Shown here: positions 40,088-49,775 of the stretch, piece after piece
Position numbering within the stretch: position 1 is the stretch's first letter
How the letters are laid out: every line of letters starts with the position of its first letter
From: Aliisedimentitalea scapharcae
GTDB taxonomy: Bacteria > Pseudomonadota > Alphaproteobacteria > Rhodobacterales > Rhodobacteraceae
Direction of reading: 5' to 3'
Assembly (NCBI RefSeq): GCF_045277565.1
Contig: NZ_CP123584.1
Span: 1,612,001-1,676,000 of the forward strand
DNA length: 64,000 nucleotides
Program-made: the position numbers and the translations under genes
Notes under the pieces: generated by a model
Seen by the model: the letters and a program-made list of their open reading frames with translations, nothing else
Database searches by the model: none
Told to the model about the DNA's origin: nothing

Positions 40088-42670
40088 ATGAAAGGTGCTG
40101 CAGTGCAGAAACGAGCGCAAGCCGAATTGTCCAAAGACCCGCATACGACGCTGATCACTGCGACAGCGCCTGTCGCAGCCAATACCCATGGGGGCCGGGC
40201 AAAATGTCTGCAACGGCTGGTCCGGCTGGATCTGCCGGTGCCGCGCACTGTTGCTTTGTCATTTGACACGGTGCACCGGATTGCCGAGGGCGAGATGCCC
40301 GATATCGCAGAAATCCTCTCGCAGTTTCCCGAAAACGCCTTGCTGTGCGTGCGCCCGTCTTCGGAAGACCCCGATTGGGGCGGTCCCGGTGCCATTTTGA
40401 ACATTGGCATGAACGACGCTCGCTACGTTGATTTCTGCGAGGCGCTGGGGGCCGAGGCCGCAGCGGCCCTGTATCTGCGGTTCGTCCAATCCTATGCCGT
40501 GCATGTGGCGCGCCTGGATCCGGATGAATTCGAACATGTGGCCGATGACGGACCCGAAGCATTGTCCGAAATCCTGCATGCCTATGAAATGGAAACGGAT
40601 GAAGCCTTTCCACAGGATCCTGCGGAGCATCTGGCAGCGGTGTTGCGATCGATGGCCCGTGCGTGGGAAGGCACCTCGGCGCGTCTGCTGCGCCAGGCCA
40701 AGGGGGCTCCGGCGGATGCCGGTTTGGGGTTGGTCGTACAGGAGATGATTCCTGGAGTTGGACAGGGCGAATGCGGATCGGGCGTCTTGCAACTGGTCGA
40801 TCCGACCACTGGGGTGCCCAAGATTGTTGGACGCTACCTGAGCCAGTCACAGGGGCGTGACGCTCTGGGGGCCGGGGCCAGTGCGCTTTATCTCGAAACC
40901 GACGACCGCGGACCGGCGCTCCAGGATCTTGCACCCAAGGCTTTTGACGACCTCAAGGCCCACGCCGCCCTGATGCGGACCAAGCTGCGCGAGGAAATGC
41001 AGGTCGAATTTGTCATAGAAAGCGGCCGGGTCCATATTCTGGACGGGGTTCGTGTCGCGCGCGCATCGCGGGCGGCACTGCGGATCGCCGTCAGCCTGGC
41101 GCAGGACGGCATTATCAGCCCCCAGGAAGCCGTCATGCGCATCGACCCGCACGCGGTCAGCGAATTGCTGCACCGTCAGGTCGATCCGGAGGCACCTCGG
41201 GATGTGATTGGCACAGGAATCGCCGCCAGCCCGGGCGCTGCGACGGGGCGATTGGTCTTCACGTCGGCCGAGGCACAGGCCAGCGCATCCCGACGCGAAC
41301 CCTGCATTCTGGTGCGGCGTGAAACCTCTCCCGAAGACATTCGCGGTATGCATGCCGCTGCCGGGGTGCTGACAGAACGGGGGGGCATGACCAGTCACGC
41401 GGCGGTGATCGGGCGCGGTCTGGGGCTGCCCTGTATTGTCGGGGCCTCTTCGATGGTCTTCAATAGCAAGACGAAAAAGGTTACTGCGCCGGATGGCCGA
41501 GTGTTTGCGGCTGGAGATGTGGTCACGATTGATGGCAGTTCTGGTCAGGTGCTCGCCGGGGAGCCGCCGATGCTCGAGGCGGCGCTGGATGACGCGTTTC
41601 AGACTTTGATGGGATGGGCCGATGCCGAACGCGACATTGGCATTCGGGCCAACGCAGATACGCCAGCTGACGCCCAAACTGCCCGGAATTTCAATGCACA
41701 GGGCATCGGGCTGTGCCGAACCGAACATATGTTCTTTGATCCCGGCCGTTTGACCGTGATGCGGGAAATGATCTTTGCCCAGACCAGCAATGGCCGCCAG
41801 GCTGTGCTGGCGCGTCTCTTGCCCATGCAACGCGATGATTTTGTTCAACTTTTCCGTATCATGCAAGGCCAGCCGGTGTGTATCCGCCTGTTTGATCCGC
41901 CGTTGCACGAATTCCTGCCAGGCACCCGCGGAGGCCAGCGTGAATTGGCCGAGGCCCTGGATATTCCGGTTTCGGATGTCACCCGCCGGGTGGAGGAAAT
42001 GAAGGAGTATAATCCGATGCTGGGTCTGCGCGGTGTGCGGCTCGGTGTTACGGTGCCCGAAATCTATGACATGCAGGCGCGCGCCATTTTCGAAGCCACA
42101 TTGGAAGCCTCCCATGACGGTGACCCGGTGGTGCCCGAAGTGATGATCCCATTGGTGTCGGCGCGGCGCGAGGTTGAATTGGTCAAGACCCGGATTGATG
42201 CGGTCGCAGCGGCGGTCAAAAGCGAACGGGGGTTGGATTTCGATTATCGTCTGGGCGTGATGGTGGAAACGCCACGGGCCGCCTTGCGCGCGGCAGAAAT
42301 CGCACCTCACACGGCGTTTCTCAGCTTTGGAACCAATGACTTGACGCAGATGACTTATGGTCTGTCACGCGATGATGCGGGACGCTTTATGTCGGATTAC
42401 GTCAACCAGGGGGTTTTCCCCGAGGACCCGTTTCATGTGCTGGATACAGAAGGTGTGGGCGAGCTGTTGCAATTGGGGGCCGAACGGGCGCGCGAAGCCA
42501 ACCCGGATCTGACGCTGTCAATCTGTGGCGAACATGGCGGCAACCCCGAATCAATCGCCTTTTGTCGACAGACCCAATTCGACTATGTATCCTGTTCTCC
42601 CTTCCGGGTGCCCGTGGCGCGACTTGCTGCCGCACAGCTGGCAATCTCCGACAAGATCGGCGACGCCTGA
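40088..42670 (+). CDS. PEP-utilising (pyruvate phosphate dikinase-like) enzyme
   Basis: The 860-residue protein has an N-terminal ATP-grasp-like nucleotide domain (about 20-400), a swivelling phosphohistidine domain with GGMTSHAAVIGRGLGLPCIVG (histidine near 437), and a PEP/pyruvate barrel (IGLCRTEHMFFDPGR; GVMVETPRAALRAAEI; SFGTNDLTQMTYGLSRDD; cysteine in YVSCSPFRVPVARLAAAQ). This matches pyruvate phosphate dikinase, but the N-terminal domain is divergent, so reaction is not certain. The ATG at 40088 has only a weak ribosome binding site; a GTG at 40103 with AAAGG upstream would give MQKRAQ and is equally likely. Confidence 0.85.
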   Translation: MKGAAVQKRAQAELSKDPHTTLITATAPVAANTHGGRAKCLQRLVRLDLPVPRTVALSFDTVHRIAEGEMPDIAEILSQFPENALLCVRPSSEDPDWGGPGAILNIGMNDARYVDFCEALGAEAAAALYLRFVQSYAVHVARLDPDEFEHVADDGPEALSEILHAYEMETDEAFPQDPAEHLAAVLRSMARAWEGTSARLLRQAKGAPADAGLGLVVQEMIPGVGQGECGSGVLQLVDPTTGVPKIVGRYLSQSQGRDALGAGASALYLETDDRGPALQDLAPKAFDDLKAHAALMRTKLREEMQVEFVIESGRVHILDGVRVARASRAALRIAVSLAQDGIISPQEAVMRIDPHAVSELLHRQVDPEAPRDVIGTGIAASPGAATGRLVFTSAEAQASASRREPCILVRRETSPEDIRGMHAAAGVLTERGGMTSHAAVIGRGLGLPCIVGASSMVFNSKTKKVTAPDGRVFAAGDVVTIDGSSGQVLAGEPPMLEAALDDAFQTLMGWADAERDIGIRANADTPADAQTARNFNAQGIGLCRTEHMFFDPGRLTVMREMIFAQTSNGRQAVLARLLPMQRDDFVQLFRIMQGQPVCIRLFDPPLHEFLPGTRGGQRELAEALDIPVSDVTRRVEEMKEYNPMLGLRGVRLGVTVPEIYDMQARAIFEATLEASHDGDPVVPEVMIPLVSARREVELVKTRIDAVAAAVKSERGLDFDYRLGVMVETPRAALRAAEIAPHTAFLSFGTNDLTQMTYGLSRDDAGRFMSDYVNQGVFPEDPFHVLDTEGVGELLQLGAERAREANPDLTLSICGEHGGNPESIAFCRQTQFDYVSCSPFRVPVARLAAAQLAISDKIGDA

Positions 42671-42868
42671 CCACCGAATTCCGCCAGATATAGTGATCCA
42701 GCCTAGGTTTTTCTCGGGTGCAACAGCCCAGGCGGAAGCCTGGGTGATCCATGTAACGGCTAGAATTTGCGCTAAACTGGACTTTTTCCCACCGTTGCTA
42801 TAGATGGCCCGCAGCGTTCGTTTCTGGGGAGGACCGAGCGTGACAGTCTTGTTGTGGGGTTGACCGGA

Positions 42869-43510
42869 ATGAAACGACTATGTGCTGCCACCCTGGCGCT
42901 GGCTTTTGCCGCGCTTCCAGCCTCTGTGAGCGCAGAGGCGGGGCTAGATACCCTGGTGAAACAGGAACGCAAGAATCTGCAAAATGTACCGGGCGGGAAA
43001 TTGCGCAAACTGTTGACGTTCAATGGGAAACCCAAGGCACCCGAAATTCCGCTGCAATATACGCGAACCTGGGTGGATGCACAGCCGGCACCCGAAGGTG
43101 ACGCGAATTATGCCTGTCTGGCCGAGGCGCTGTATTTCGAAGCCCGCGGCGAAACCGTCAAAGGTCAATTCGCTGTCGCCGAAGTGATCATGAACCGGGT
43201 CAAAAGCGACAAGTTCCCCAATTCCTTGTGCAGTGTAATCCGGCAGGGAACAGGGCGTAAATATCAGTGCCAGTTCACCTATACCTGTGATGGGCACAAG
43301 GAAGTCATCGCGGAGAAACAGGCGTATATGCGCGTCTCCAAAGTCGCCCGTGCGGTGATTGATGGTGTCGGCAGCGATCTGGTTGATGGTGCCACATATT
43401 ACCACACCACGGCGGTTCGCCCCCGGTGGTCCAAAACGTTCAAAAGGACCGCCCAGATCGGGGTTCACCTGTTCTATCGCCCCAACTATCGCACCGCATC
43501 CTCCGAATGA
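42869..43510 (+). CDS. SleB-type cell wall hydrolase
   Basis: A 213-residue exported protein with signal peptide (KRLCAATLALAFAALPASVSA, about residues 2-22) and a SleB/CwlJ-type hydrolase domain: CLAEALYFEARGETVKGQFAVAEVIMNRVKSDKFPNSLCSVI with the catalytic glutamate, and GATYYHTTAVRPRWSK. Such enzymes cleave peptidoglycan glycan chains. The ATG at 42869 is used because it begins the typical K/R-rich signal; the GTG at 42854 adds five residues. Follows the PPDK-like gene by about 200 bases, which contain a GNRA-looped hairpin (42727-42744). Confidence 0.88.
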   Translation: MKRLCAATLALAFAALPASVSAEAGLDTLVKQERKNLQNVPGGKLRKLLTFNGKPKAPEIPLQYTRTWVDAQPAPEGDANYACLAEALYFEARGETVKGQFAVAEVIMNRVKSDKFPNSLCSVIRQGTGRKYQCQFTYTCDGHKEVIAEKQAYMRVSKVARAVIDGVGSDLVDGATYYHTTAVRPRWSKTFKRTAQIGVHLFYRPNYRTASSE

Positions 43511-43642
43511 CTTGATCCGCCGAATTGCGGCGTGGATTTCCGACGTTTTCAGAGACTGGCATGGCGTTTGCGAGAGTGTTAAAGCTGCGCGCACAGCCTA
43601 GGCTGTTGGTTCTTCCATTGTTGCTGCCAAAGGTGCGCGCCC

Positions 43643-44563
43643 ATGAACTCTGAAATCTCCCACGCGTTTGGGCATCCCGCTGACCGTTCTGTTGCGACAG
43701 CAAGCGATGGCCCGTTGGACCGGATCTCTTTGCGTGATCACCTGGTCGAAGTTGAGATCGGCGCATTTCAGGCCGAACGCGGCACCACCCAGCGGATCAG
43801 TTTCAATGTGGTGGTCGAGGTTACCCCGCTGCCGGATGATGTCGATGACGATGTGGATCGCATCCTGTCCTATGATCGTGTCACCGAGGCGATCGCCCAT
43901 GAGTTGGCCGCCGAACGCCTGAATCTGCTGGAGACTCTGGCCGAACGGGTTGCCGATCGGATCCTGTTGGAACCGCAGGCCATCCGCGTCTTTGTGCGGA
44001 TCGAAAAGCTGGACCGGGGCAATGGTGATCTGGGGGTCGAGATCGTGCGATCCGGCGATCCAATGGGCAAAGGGGTGAACCAAACCGACGTGCCGCATCC
44101 CCGGTTGATGTTTCTGTCCAATGCAGGGATCGACAGCCCGCTTCTGGGTGGTTGGATTGACCAGATGGCATCACGTGACCACCCGTTGATCCTGTGTGTC
44201 GGGGCGCATCCATTGGCGGTGCCCCATACCGGACACAAGATGACCCAACAGCGGATCGACCTGCTGGCCATCGAACAGAATGCCTGGCGGCTGGCAGCAC
44301 GGGATCCGCGGTGCGTTGTGGTTGCCACCCGGACCGAGCTGGATTGGGCGATGAAAAACGGTCAAATCTGTGTCTGGGCCCCGTCCAAGATCGTGTTGGA
44401 TGCCGTCGAAGGGCCCTCGGCTGCTCCCTCCGAACCGGTGGCCCTGGCGGCCTGGTTTGCTGCGACATTCGCGGGGGACGAAATGTTGGTTGTCGATCAG
44501 GCGCTGCCCGAAAATCCGGGCGTGCCATTGCGCGCCATAGGGCTGGAGCAGGTGACACTGTGA
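43643..44563 (+). CDS. folB: Dihydroneopterin aldolase FolB with a long C-terminal extension
   Basis: The first 120 residues are FolB: DRISLRDHLVEVEIGAFQAERGTTQRISFNVVVEV with the conserved glutamates, the tyrosine in SYDRVTEAIAHELA, LNLLETLAERVADRIL and the lysine in VFVRIEKLDRG. It cleaves dihydroneopterin to hydroxymethyldihydropterin and glycolaldehyde. About 170 further residues (HPRLMFLSNAGIDSPLLGGW onward) are not part of classical FolB and look like a separate globular domain. The stop overlaps the GTG start of folP. Confidence 0.88.
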   Translation: MNSEISHAFGHPADRSVATASDGPLDRISLRDHLVEVEIGAFQAERGTTQRISFNVVVEVTPLPDDVDDDVDRILSYDRVTEAIAHELAAERLNLLETLAERVADRILLEPQAIRVFVRIEKLDRGNGDLGVEIVRSGDPMGKGVNQTDVPHPRLMFLSNAGIDSPLLGGWIDQMASRDHPLILCVGAHPLAVPHTGHKMTQQRIDLLAIEQNAWRLAARDPRCVVVATRTELDWAMKNGQICVWAPSKIVLDAVEGPSAAPSEPVALAAWFAATFAGDEMLVVDQALPENPGVPLRAIGLEQVTL

Positions 44564-45558
44564 GCTATTTCCGCCCTCTCGTTCAATCGGGAGAGATCCG
44601 CCCCGACACCGCCGTGACACTGGCCGGGATGCCGCATTTGTGGTTCACTCATGTCGAGATCATGCAGCGAAACGCTGGCTCCGAGATTGTGACCGTTGAG
44701 GCCGTTCCTGGCGATGTCCTGGCCCGCCTGTCTGCACCACGAGAACCCATTGCCGGGCTGGATATGGGACAGGCCCAGATCATGGGGATCCTCAATGTGA
44801 CTCCCGACAGTTTTTCGGATGGTGGGCGCCACAATGAGCTGACTGATGCCACTGCTGCGGCCTTGCAAATGGCACAGGACGGGGCGTCGATCATCGACAT
44901 TGGCGGCGAATCCACGCGTCCTGGAGCCGATTTTATTGAAATCCCCGACGAGATTGAGCGCACAGTGCCGGTGATCGGGGCGATCCGCGCCAAAAGCACG
45001 GTGCAGATCTCGATCGACACCCGCAAGGCTGCGGTGGGGCAGGCTGCGTTGAATGTGGGCGCGAACCTGATCAATGATGTGGCCGGGTTTACGTTTGACC
45101 CTGAATTGGGATCGGTAGCGGCCAGGGCGGGGGTGCCGGTTTGCGTCATGCATGCGCAGGGTGATCCCAAGACCATGCAGAACGACCCGCAATACGATCA
45201 TGTGGTCTTGGATGTTTATGATTTTCTCCAGGAGCGGATCGCGTATCTGGAATCCCTGGGGGTTGCCCGGACCCAGATCGTGACGGATCCGGGGATCGGG
45301 TTTGGCAAAACGCTGGAGCACAATCTGAGCATTCTGAGAAATATTTCGTTGTTTCACGCGCTTGGCTGTCCCATTTTGCTAGGGGCTTCGCGCAAGCGGT
45401 TTATCGGAACCATCGGCAAGGCTCCGCTTGCAGATGACCGGGCACCTGGGTCCATCGCCGTAGGGCTTGCAGCCTTGGCGCAGGGGGTGCAAATTCTGAG
45501 AGTACACGACGTTGGCGAGACAGCACAGGCAGTGCGCCTGTGGCAGGCCGCGCGATAA
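44560..45558 (+). CDS. folP: Dihydropteroate synthase
   Basis: The GTG at 44560 overlaps the folB stop (GTGA) and gives a 332-residue protein. The pterin-binding barrel is complete: IMGILNVTPDSFSDGG (residues 76-91), GASIIDIGGESTRPGA, NDVAGF, DPGIGFGKT and GASRKRF. It condenses hydroxymethyldihydropterin pyrophosphate with p-aminobenzoate and is the sulfonamide target. An N-terminal extension of about 70 residues is common in Rhodobacterales FolP. folP and folB act in one pathway and are cotranscribed with glmM nine bases on. Confidence 0.95.
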   Translation: MSYFRPLVQSGEIRPDTAVTLAGMPHLWFTHVEIMQRNAGSEIVTVEAVPGDVLARLSAPREPIAGLDMGQAQIMGILNVTPDSFSDGGRHNELTDATAAALQMAQDGASIIDIGGESTRPGADFIEIPDEIERTVPVIGAIRAKSTVQISIDTRKAAVGQAALNVGANLINDVAGFTFDPELGSVAARAGVPVCVMHAQGDPKTMQNDPQYDHVVLDVYDFLQERIAYLESLGVARTQIVTDPGIGFGKTLEHNLSILRNISLFHALGCPILLGASRKRFIGTIGKAPLADDRAPGSIAVGLAALAQGVQILRVHDVGETAQAVRLWQAAR

Positions 45559-45567
45559 GGGGTATTC

Positions 45568-46914
45568 ATGAGAAAATTGTTTGGAACCGATGGGGTCCGT
45601 GGAACAGCGAATACCCACCCCATGACGGCGGATATGGCTTTGCGGATCGGCGCCGCGGTCGGGCGGTATTTCCGCCGCGATGCCTCTGGCGTGCATCGGG
45701 TGGTGATTGGCAAGGACACACGGCTGTCCGGCTATATGTTCGAAAGCGCGCTGACGGCCGGGTTGACGTCGACCGGCATGAACGTGCTGTTGCTGGGGCC
45801 GGTTCCGACCCCTGCGGTGGGGTTGATGACCCGGTCGATGCGGGCCGATCTGGGCGTAATGATCTCTGCCAGCCACAATCCGGCCGAAGACAATGGGATC
45901 AAATTTTTTGGACCCGACGGGTTCAAATTGTCGGACCAGGACGAAATTGAGCTGGAAAAGCTGATCGACAGCGGGGTCGATCTGGCACGTGCTGGACATA
46001 TTGGGCGCGCCAAACGGATTGACGATGCGCGTTTCCGCTATGGTGAACGGGTCAAAAGTTCGTTGCCGCGCGGCATTCGCCTGGACGGGTTAAAGGTTGT
46101 GATTGACTGTGCCAACGGGGCCGCTCACCGCACCGCGCCGGAAATCCTGTGGGAACTGGGTGCCGAAGTGATTCCGATCGGGGTGTCGCCGGACGGGTTG
46201 AACATCAACGCCAAATGCGGATCGACCAAACCGCGTTTGGCAACGGAAACGGTTGTGGCCCATGGGGCGCATGTCGGGATCTGTCTGGATGGCGATGCGG
46301 ATCGGGTTATCGTGATTGATGAAACTGGCACTGTTGCGGACGGGGATCAGCTGATGGCGTTGCTGGCGTCGCAATGGGCGGAAGATGATCGGTTGGCCGG
46401 AAACTCTCTGGTGGCGACGGTGATGTCCAATCTTGGGCTCGAGCGGTTCTTGAACGACAAGGGATTGAACCTGGAACGTACGTCTGTTGGGGACCGCTAT
46501 GTGGTCGAACGGATGCGCGAGGGCGGTTTTAACCTGGGGGGCGAGCAATCCGGGCACATCGTCATGACCGATCATGCCACCACCGGGGATGGACTGATGG
46601 CGGGGTTGCATTTCCTTGCTGCGATGGTGCAGTCGGGCAAAAAGGCCAGTGAACTGGCTCAGCAATTCACTCCGGTACCACAGTTGTTGAAGAACGTGAG
46701 GTTCTCCAATGGCCAGACACCATTGGAGCTGGATGTGGTGCAAAGCGCCATCCATCAGGCAGAGATTGCGCTGACTGGGAAAGGGCGCCTGTTGATCCGT
46801 AAGTCGGGAACCGAACCTTTGATCCGGGTGATGGCAGAATGTGAAGATGCGTCATTGCTGAACCAAACCGTGGACAGCGTGGTGAACGCTGTGGCGGACG
46901 CCGTTTCGGGCTGA
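45568..46914 (+). CDS. glmM: Phosphoglucosamine mutase
   Basis: The 448-residue enzyme converts glucosamine-6-phosphate to glucosamine-1-phosphate for peptidoglycan and lipopolysaccharide precursors. S102 in ISASHNPAEDNGIKFFG is the phosphorylated residue; the metal loop CLDGDADRVIVID, sugar-binding GGEQSGHIV and phosphate-binding RKSGTEPLIRVM are intact. Length matches. It closes the folB-folP-glmM operon. Confidence 0.97.
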   Translation: MRKLFGTDGVRGTANTHPMTADMALRIGAAVGRYFRRDASGVHRVVIGKDTRLSGYMFESALTAGLTSTGMNVLLLGPVPTPAVGLMTRSMRADLGVMISASHNPAEDNGIKFFGPDGFKLSDQDEIELEKLIDSGVDLARAGHIGRAKRIDDARFRYGERVKSSLPRGIRLDGLKVVIDCANGAAHRTAPEILWELGAEVIPIGVSPDGLNINAKCGSTKPRLATETVVAHGAHVGICLDGDADRVIVIDETGTVADGDQLMALLASQWAEDDRLAGNSLVATVMSNLGLERFLNDKGLNLERTSVGDRYVVERMREGGFNLGGEQSGHIVMTDHATTGDGLMAGLHFLAAMVQSGKKASELAQQFTPVPQLLKNVRFSNGQTPLELDVVQSAIHQAEIALTGKGRLLIRKSGTEPLIRVMAECEDASLLNQTVDSVVNAVADAVSG

Positions 46915-46972
46915 GATCGAATGGCGCGTGTCGCTGTTGGGTCGGATTTGGCGCAGGTACCGCGGTTCGGCG

Positions 46973-47893
46973 TTATGCGCGCCGGAACAGGCGGGCCAAG
47001 GCACCAAATTGGCTGAGCGCCAAACCGATCAGGATCAGCCCCAAGGCCCAGATCAGACTGCCGGGCAGGGGTTCGTTCAGGATCAAAGCGCCCAGCAGGA
47101 TCGACCACATGGGGACCTGATAATTTACCAGGCTCATAAAAACCGGTCCGGCTGTGCGCACCAGTGTGACCCGTATCAGGTTCGCGCCCGCTGTGGGCAC
47201 AAGGCCCAAAAACAGGACAGCCCACAGAGTTTCAGACGAAGGCATTGGCGGAATTCCTTCTTGGATCAGTGCCGCAGGCAGAACGACAACCGCCCCGATC
47301 AACAGAAGCACGGCGGTCAAACCGACGGAGTCCACGGCCGGTAACCGCCGCATCATAACCGAACTGAGCGCATAGCATCCGGCCGCGGAAACACAGGCCA
47401 GGCGTCCGGCGAGCTCCATGTCTGCACCGCTGGAGTGGAAGGCCTGTCCCCCGATCAACAGGGAAACGCCCCCAAACCCGATGGCGGATCCGATGGTTCG
47501 GCGCAGGGTCAGCCGTTCACCCGGAATCAGGAAATGGGAAAGCGGCAGCACCATCAAAGCCACGGACGCCATCGAAACGCCTGCAAATCCCGACGTTACA
47601 TACTGTTGCCCCCAGCTGAGCAAGATGAACGGAAGAGCCGAGCTGAGCAATCCGATGACCCACAGCGAAATCTTTTGCGATGTACGCAAGGGTTCCGCAA
47701 ACAGCCGCCCTCCGCGCCATTGCCAGAATGCACAGGTCAGCACCGCAGCAAAAACAATCCGGCAGGCAGCAACCCAGAATGGAGGCAGCCCCCTCAGCGC
47801 GATTTCGATGACCAAAAATGTTCCTCCCCAGGTCACACCCAGGATCAACAACATGATCCAGCTTTTGGATGTGATTTCGGGCGTTTGGGACAT
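46973..47893 (-). CDS. EamA/DMT-family transporter
   Basis: A 306-residue membrane protein with ten predicted helices in two EamA repeats (WIMLLILGVTWGGTFLVIEIALRGLPP; LAGRLACVSAAGCYALSSVMMRRL). Members export amino acids, nucleosides or small metabolites; substrate not predictable here. I start at ATG 47893; the longer frame adds a polar region typical of non-coding sequence. It is convergent with glmM. Confidence 0.88.
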   Translation of the reverse strand: MSQTPEITSKSWIMLLILGVTWGGTFLVIEIALRGLPPFWVAACRIVFAAVLTCAFWQWRGGRLFAEPLRTSQKISLWVIGLLSSALPFILLSWGQQYVTSGFAGVSMASVALMVLPLSHFLIPGERLTLRRTIGSAIGFGGVSLLIGGQAFHSSGADMELAGRLACVSAAGCYALSSVMMRRLPAVDSVGLTAVLLLIGAVVVLPAALIQEGIPPMPSSETLWAVLFLGLVPTAGANLIRVTLVRTAGPVFMSLVNYQVPMWSILLGALILNEPLPGSLIWALGLILIGLALSQFGALARLFRRA

Positions 47894-48050
47894 CGGGTTT
47901 CCAACCTGTTCGGGGCCTACTGCTTGGCTGACCTTTTGGGGGTGGTCAATGGAGATCACGTTGCTGTCTGGCGACGAACGGGAAAACCTTGCGGCATCTG
48001 GTTGGGCTGGATAGTTTTCAGAACCGGATTGAATGGAAAAGGTTTGATAG

Positions 48051-48554
48051 ATGAAAATTTCAAAACTGGTTTTGGCCACAATGTGCACGTTGGGTGTTTC
48101 GGCTGGCGCGTGTCTGGCAGAGATGCAGGTCGCGCTGAAAGGCGGCTGGAATGGCAAGACGATTCCTGCGGGTCAGCATTGTGGATTTCAGGGCGGCAAG
48201 GGAATGAGCCCGCCGATGAGCGTCAGCAACCTGCCCGGAGGAACGGTCTGGGTCTATATTGAATTCAACGATCGGGATTATCGTCCATTGTCGCGCAAGG
48301 GCGGGCATGGGGTGATCGGTTACCCCGCCAAAGGATCCAAGGCCAATGTTGTGTCCGTGCCTGAAAAAAGCGAGAAACTGCCCGGCGGAGCCAAGGTGAT
48401 CAAACCCGCACGGTCCAGTGGCCAATACGCATCCAAAGGATATTTGGCACCCTGTTCCGGGGGCAAGGGCAACCGATATTTTGCAGACGTCAAAGCGATA
48501 TCAGCCCAGGGAAAGGTATTGGAGACGGCCCAGATCGAACTGGGGCGGTATTGA
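48051..48554 (+). CDS. Secreted hypothetical protein
   Basis: The 167-residue protein has a clear signal peptide (KISKLVLATMCTLGVSAGACLA, cleavage near residue 23). The mature protein is basic and beta-rich with pattern GWNGKTIPAGQHCGFQGGKGMSPPMSVSNLPGGTVWVYIEFNDRDYRPLSRKGGHGVIGY and a late cysteine in APCSGGKGNRYFADVKAI. I do not recognise a named family. The segment VWVYIEFNDRDY recalls PEBP-like or lectin-like sheets but is not diagnostic. Divergent from the EamA gene. Confidence 0.75.
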   Translation: MKISKLVLATMCTLGVSAGACLAEMQVALKGGWNGKTIPAGQHCGFQGGKGMSPPMSVSNLPGGTVWVYIEFNDRDYRPLSRKGGHGVIGYPAKGSKANVVSVPEKSEKLPGGAKVIKPARSSGQYASKGYLAPCSGGKGNRYFADVKAISAQGKVLETAQIELGRY

Positions 48555-48562
48555 CGCTGAAC

Positions 48563-48590
48563 AAAAAAGAGCGCCCCAGACGGGGCGCTC
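48563..48590 (-). terminator. Terminator of ilvC
   Basis: Minus-strand arms GAGCGCCCC and GGGGCGCTC, loop of four, followed by TTTTTT. Confidence 0.9.
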
Positions 48591-48620
48591 CGAGATAGGC
48601 GAACTAGTCCTGTGTGAGGC

Positions 48621-49643
48621 TTAGTTCTTTTCTTTGTCGACCATTTTGCCAGCAGAAATCCACGGCATCATGCCGCGCAGTTTCGCACCGGTTTCTTCGA
48701 TCATGTGTTCGTCATTGGCACGACGCGATGCTTTGATGGTCGGCTGACCAACGGCATTTTCCAACATGAAGTCGCGGACGAATTTACCCTGCTGGATGTC
48801 GTTCAGGACTTCCTTCATGCGGGCCTTTGTTTCGTCGTACTTCAGGATGCGCGGGCCGGTCACGTACTGGCCGTATTCGGCAGTGTTCGAGATCGAGTAA
48901 TCCATGTTGGCGATGCCGCCTTCATAGATCAGGTCAACGATCAGCTTCACTTCGTGCAGACATTCGAAATAGGCCATTTCCGGTGCGTAACCGGCTTCGA
49001 CCAGGGTTTCGAAACCGCAACGGATCAGTTCGACCAAACCGCCGCACAGAACAGCCTGTTCGCCGAACAGGTCGGTTTCGCATTCTTCGCGGAAGTTGGT
49101 TTCAATGATGCCGGAACGACCGCCACCGATGGCCGAGCAATAGGACAAGCCGATTTCCAGCGCTTTGCCGGATGCATCGTGGTCCACAGCCACCAGGCAG
49201 GGCACGCCGCCGCCTTTGGTGTATTCGCCGCGCACGGTGTGGCCGGGGCCTTTGGGGGCCATCATGATGACGTCGATGCCTTCTTTGGGCTCGATCAGGC
49301 CAAAGTGCACGTTCAGGCCGTGGGCGAATGCGATGGCAGAGCCTGGCTTGATGTTGTCGTGGACGTATTTTTTGTAAGTTTCAGCCTGCAGTTCGTCGGG
49401 CATGGTGAACATGATCACGTCACACCAGGCTGCCGCTTCGGCGATACCCATGACGGTCAGACCTTCGCCTTCGGCTTTCTTGGCCGAGGCCGAGCCTTCG
49501 CGCAGGGCGACGACCAGGTTTTTCGCGCCGCTGTCGCGCAGGTTCAGCGCGTGGGCGTGACCCTGCGAGCCATAGCCCAGGATGGCGACTTTCTTGTCTT
49601 TGATCAGGTTGATATCGCAATCGCGATCGTAATAAACGCGCAT
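48621..49643 (-). CDS. ilvC: Ketol-acid reductoisomerase
   Basis: The 340-residue class I enzyme uses NADPH and magnesium to convert acetolactate or acetohydroxybutyrate to dihydroxy acids for valine and isoleucine. The nucleotide motif GYGSQGHAHALNLRDSG (residues 24-40) and knot-domain ligands in GLVELIRCGFETLVEAGYAPEMAYFECLHE are present. The stop is 30 bases from a strong terminator. It diverges from two Lrp-type genes; the intergenic region is A/T rich with GAATATTC palindromes, which fits Lrp control. Confidence 0.97.
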   Translation of the reverse strand: MRVYYDRDCDINLIKDKKVAILGYGSQGHAHALNLRDSGAKNLVVALREGSASAKKAEGEGLTVMGIAEAAAWCDVIMFTMPDELQAETYKKYVHDNIKPGSAIAFAHGLNVHFGLIEPKEGIDVIMMAPKGPGHTVRGEYTKGGGVPCLVAVDHDASGKALEIGLSYCSAIGGGRSGIIETNFREECETDLFGEQAVLCGGLVELIRCGFETLVEAGYAPEMAYFECLHEVKLIVDLIYEGGIANMDYSISNTAEYGQYVTGPRILKYDETKARMKEVLNDIQQGKFVRDFMLENAVGQPTIKASRRANDEHMIEETGAKLRGMMPWISAGKMVDKEKN

Positions 49644-49775
49644 GTTTCACGTCCCTTTGTTTGTGTCTGGCGGCGATCATAGGGTGTGTTTCGGGGAAAT
49701 CGACCTGAATTCCGCATGAATATTCTGAATTTTGTGACATTTTCATTCGCCAAAATTTAATATAGCGTGAATTTC

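Noticed and set aside
40847..42310. 487-residue minus-strand frame opposite the PPDK-like gene
   Set aside because: Shadow of a clearly recognised plus-strand enzyme.
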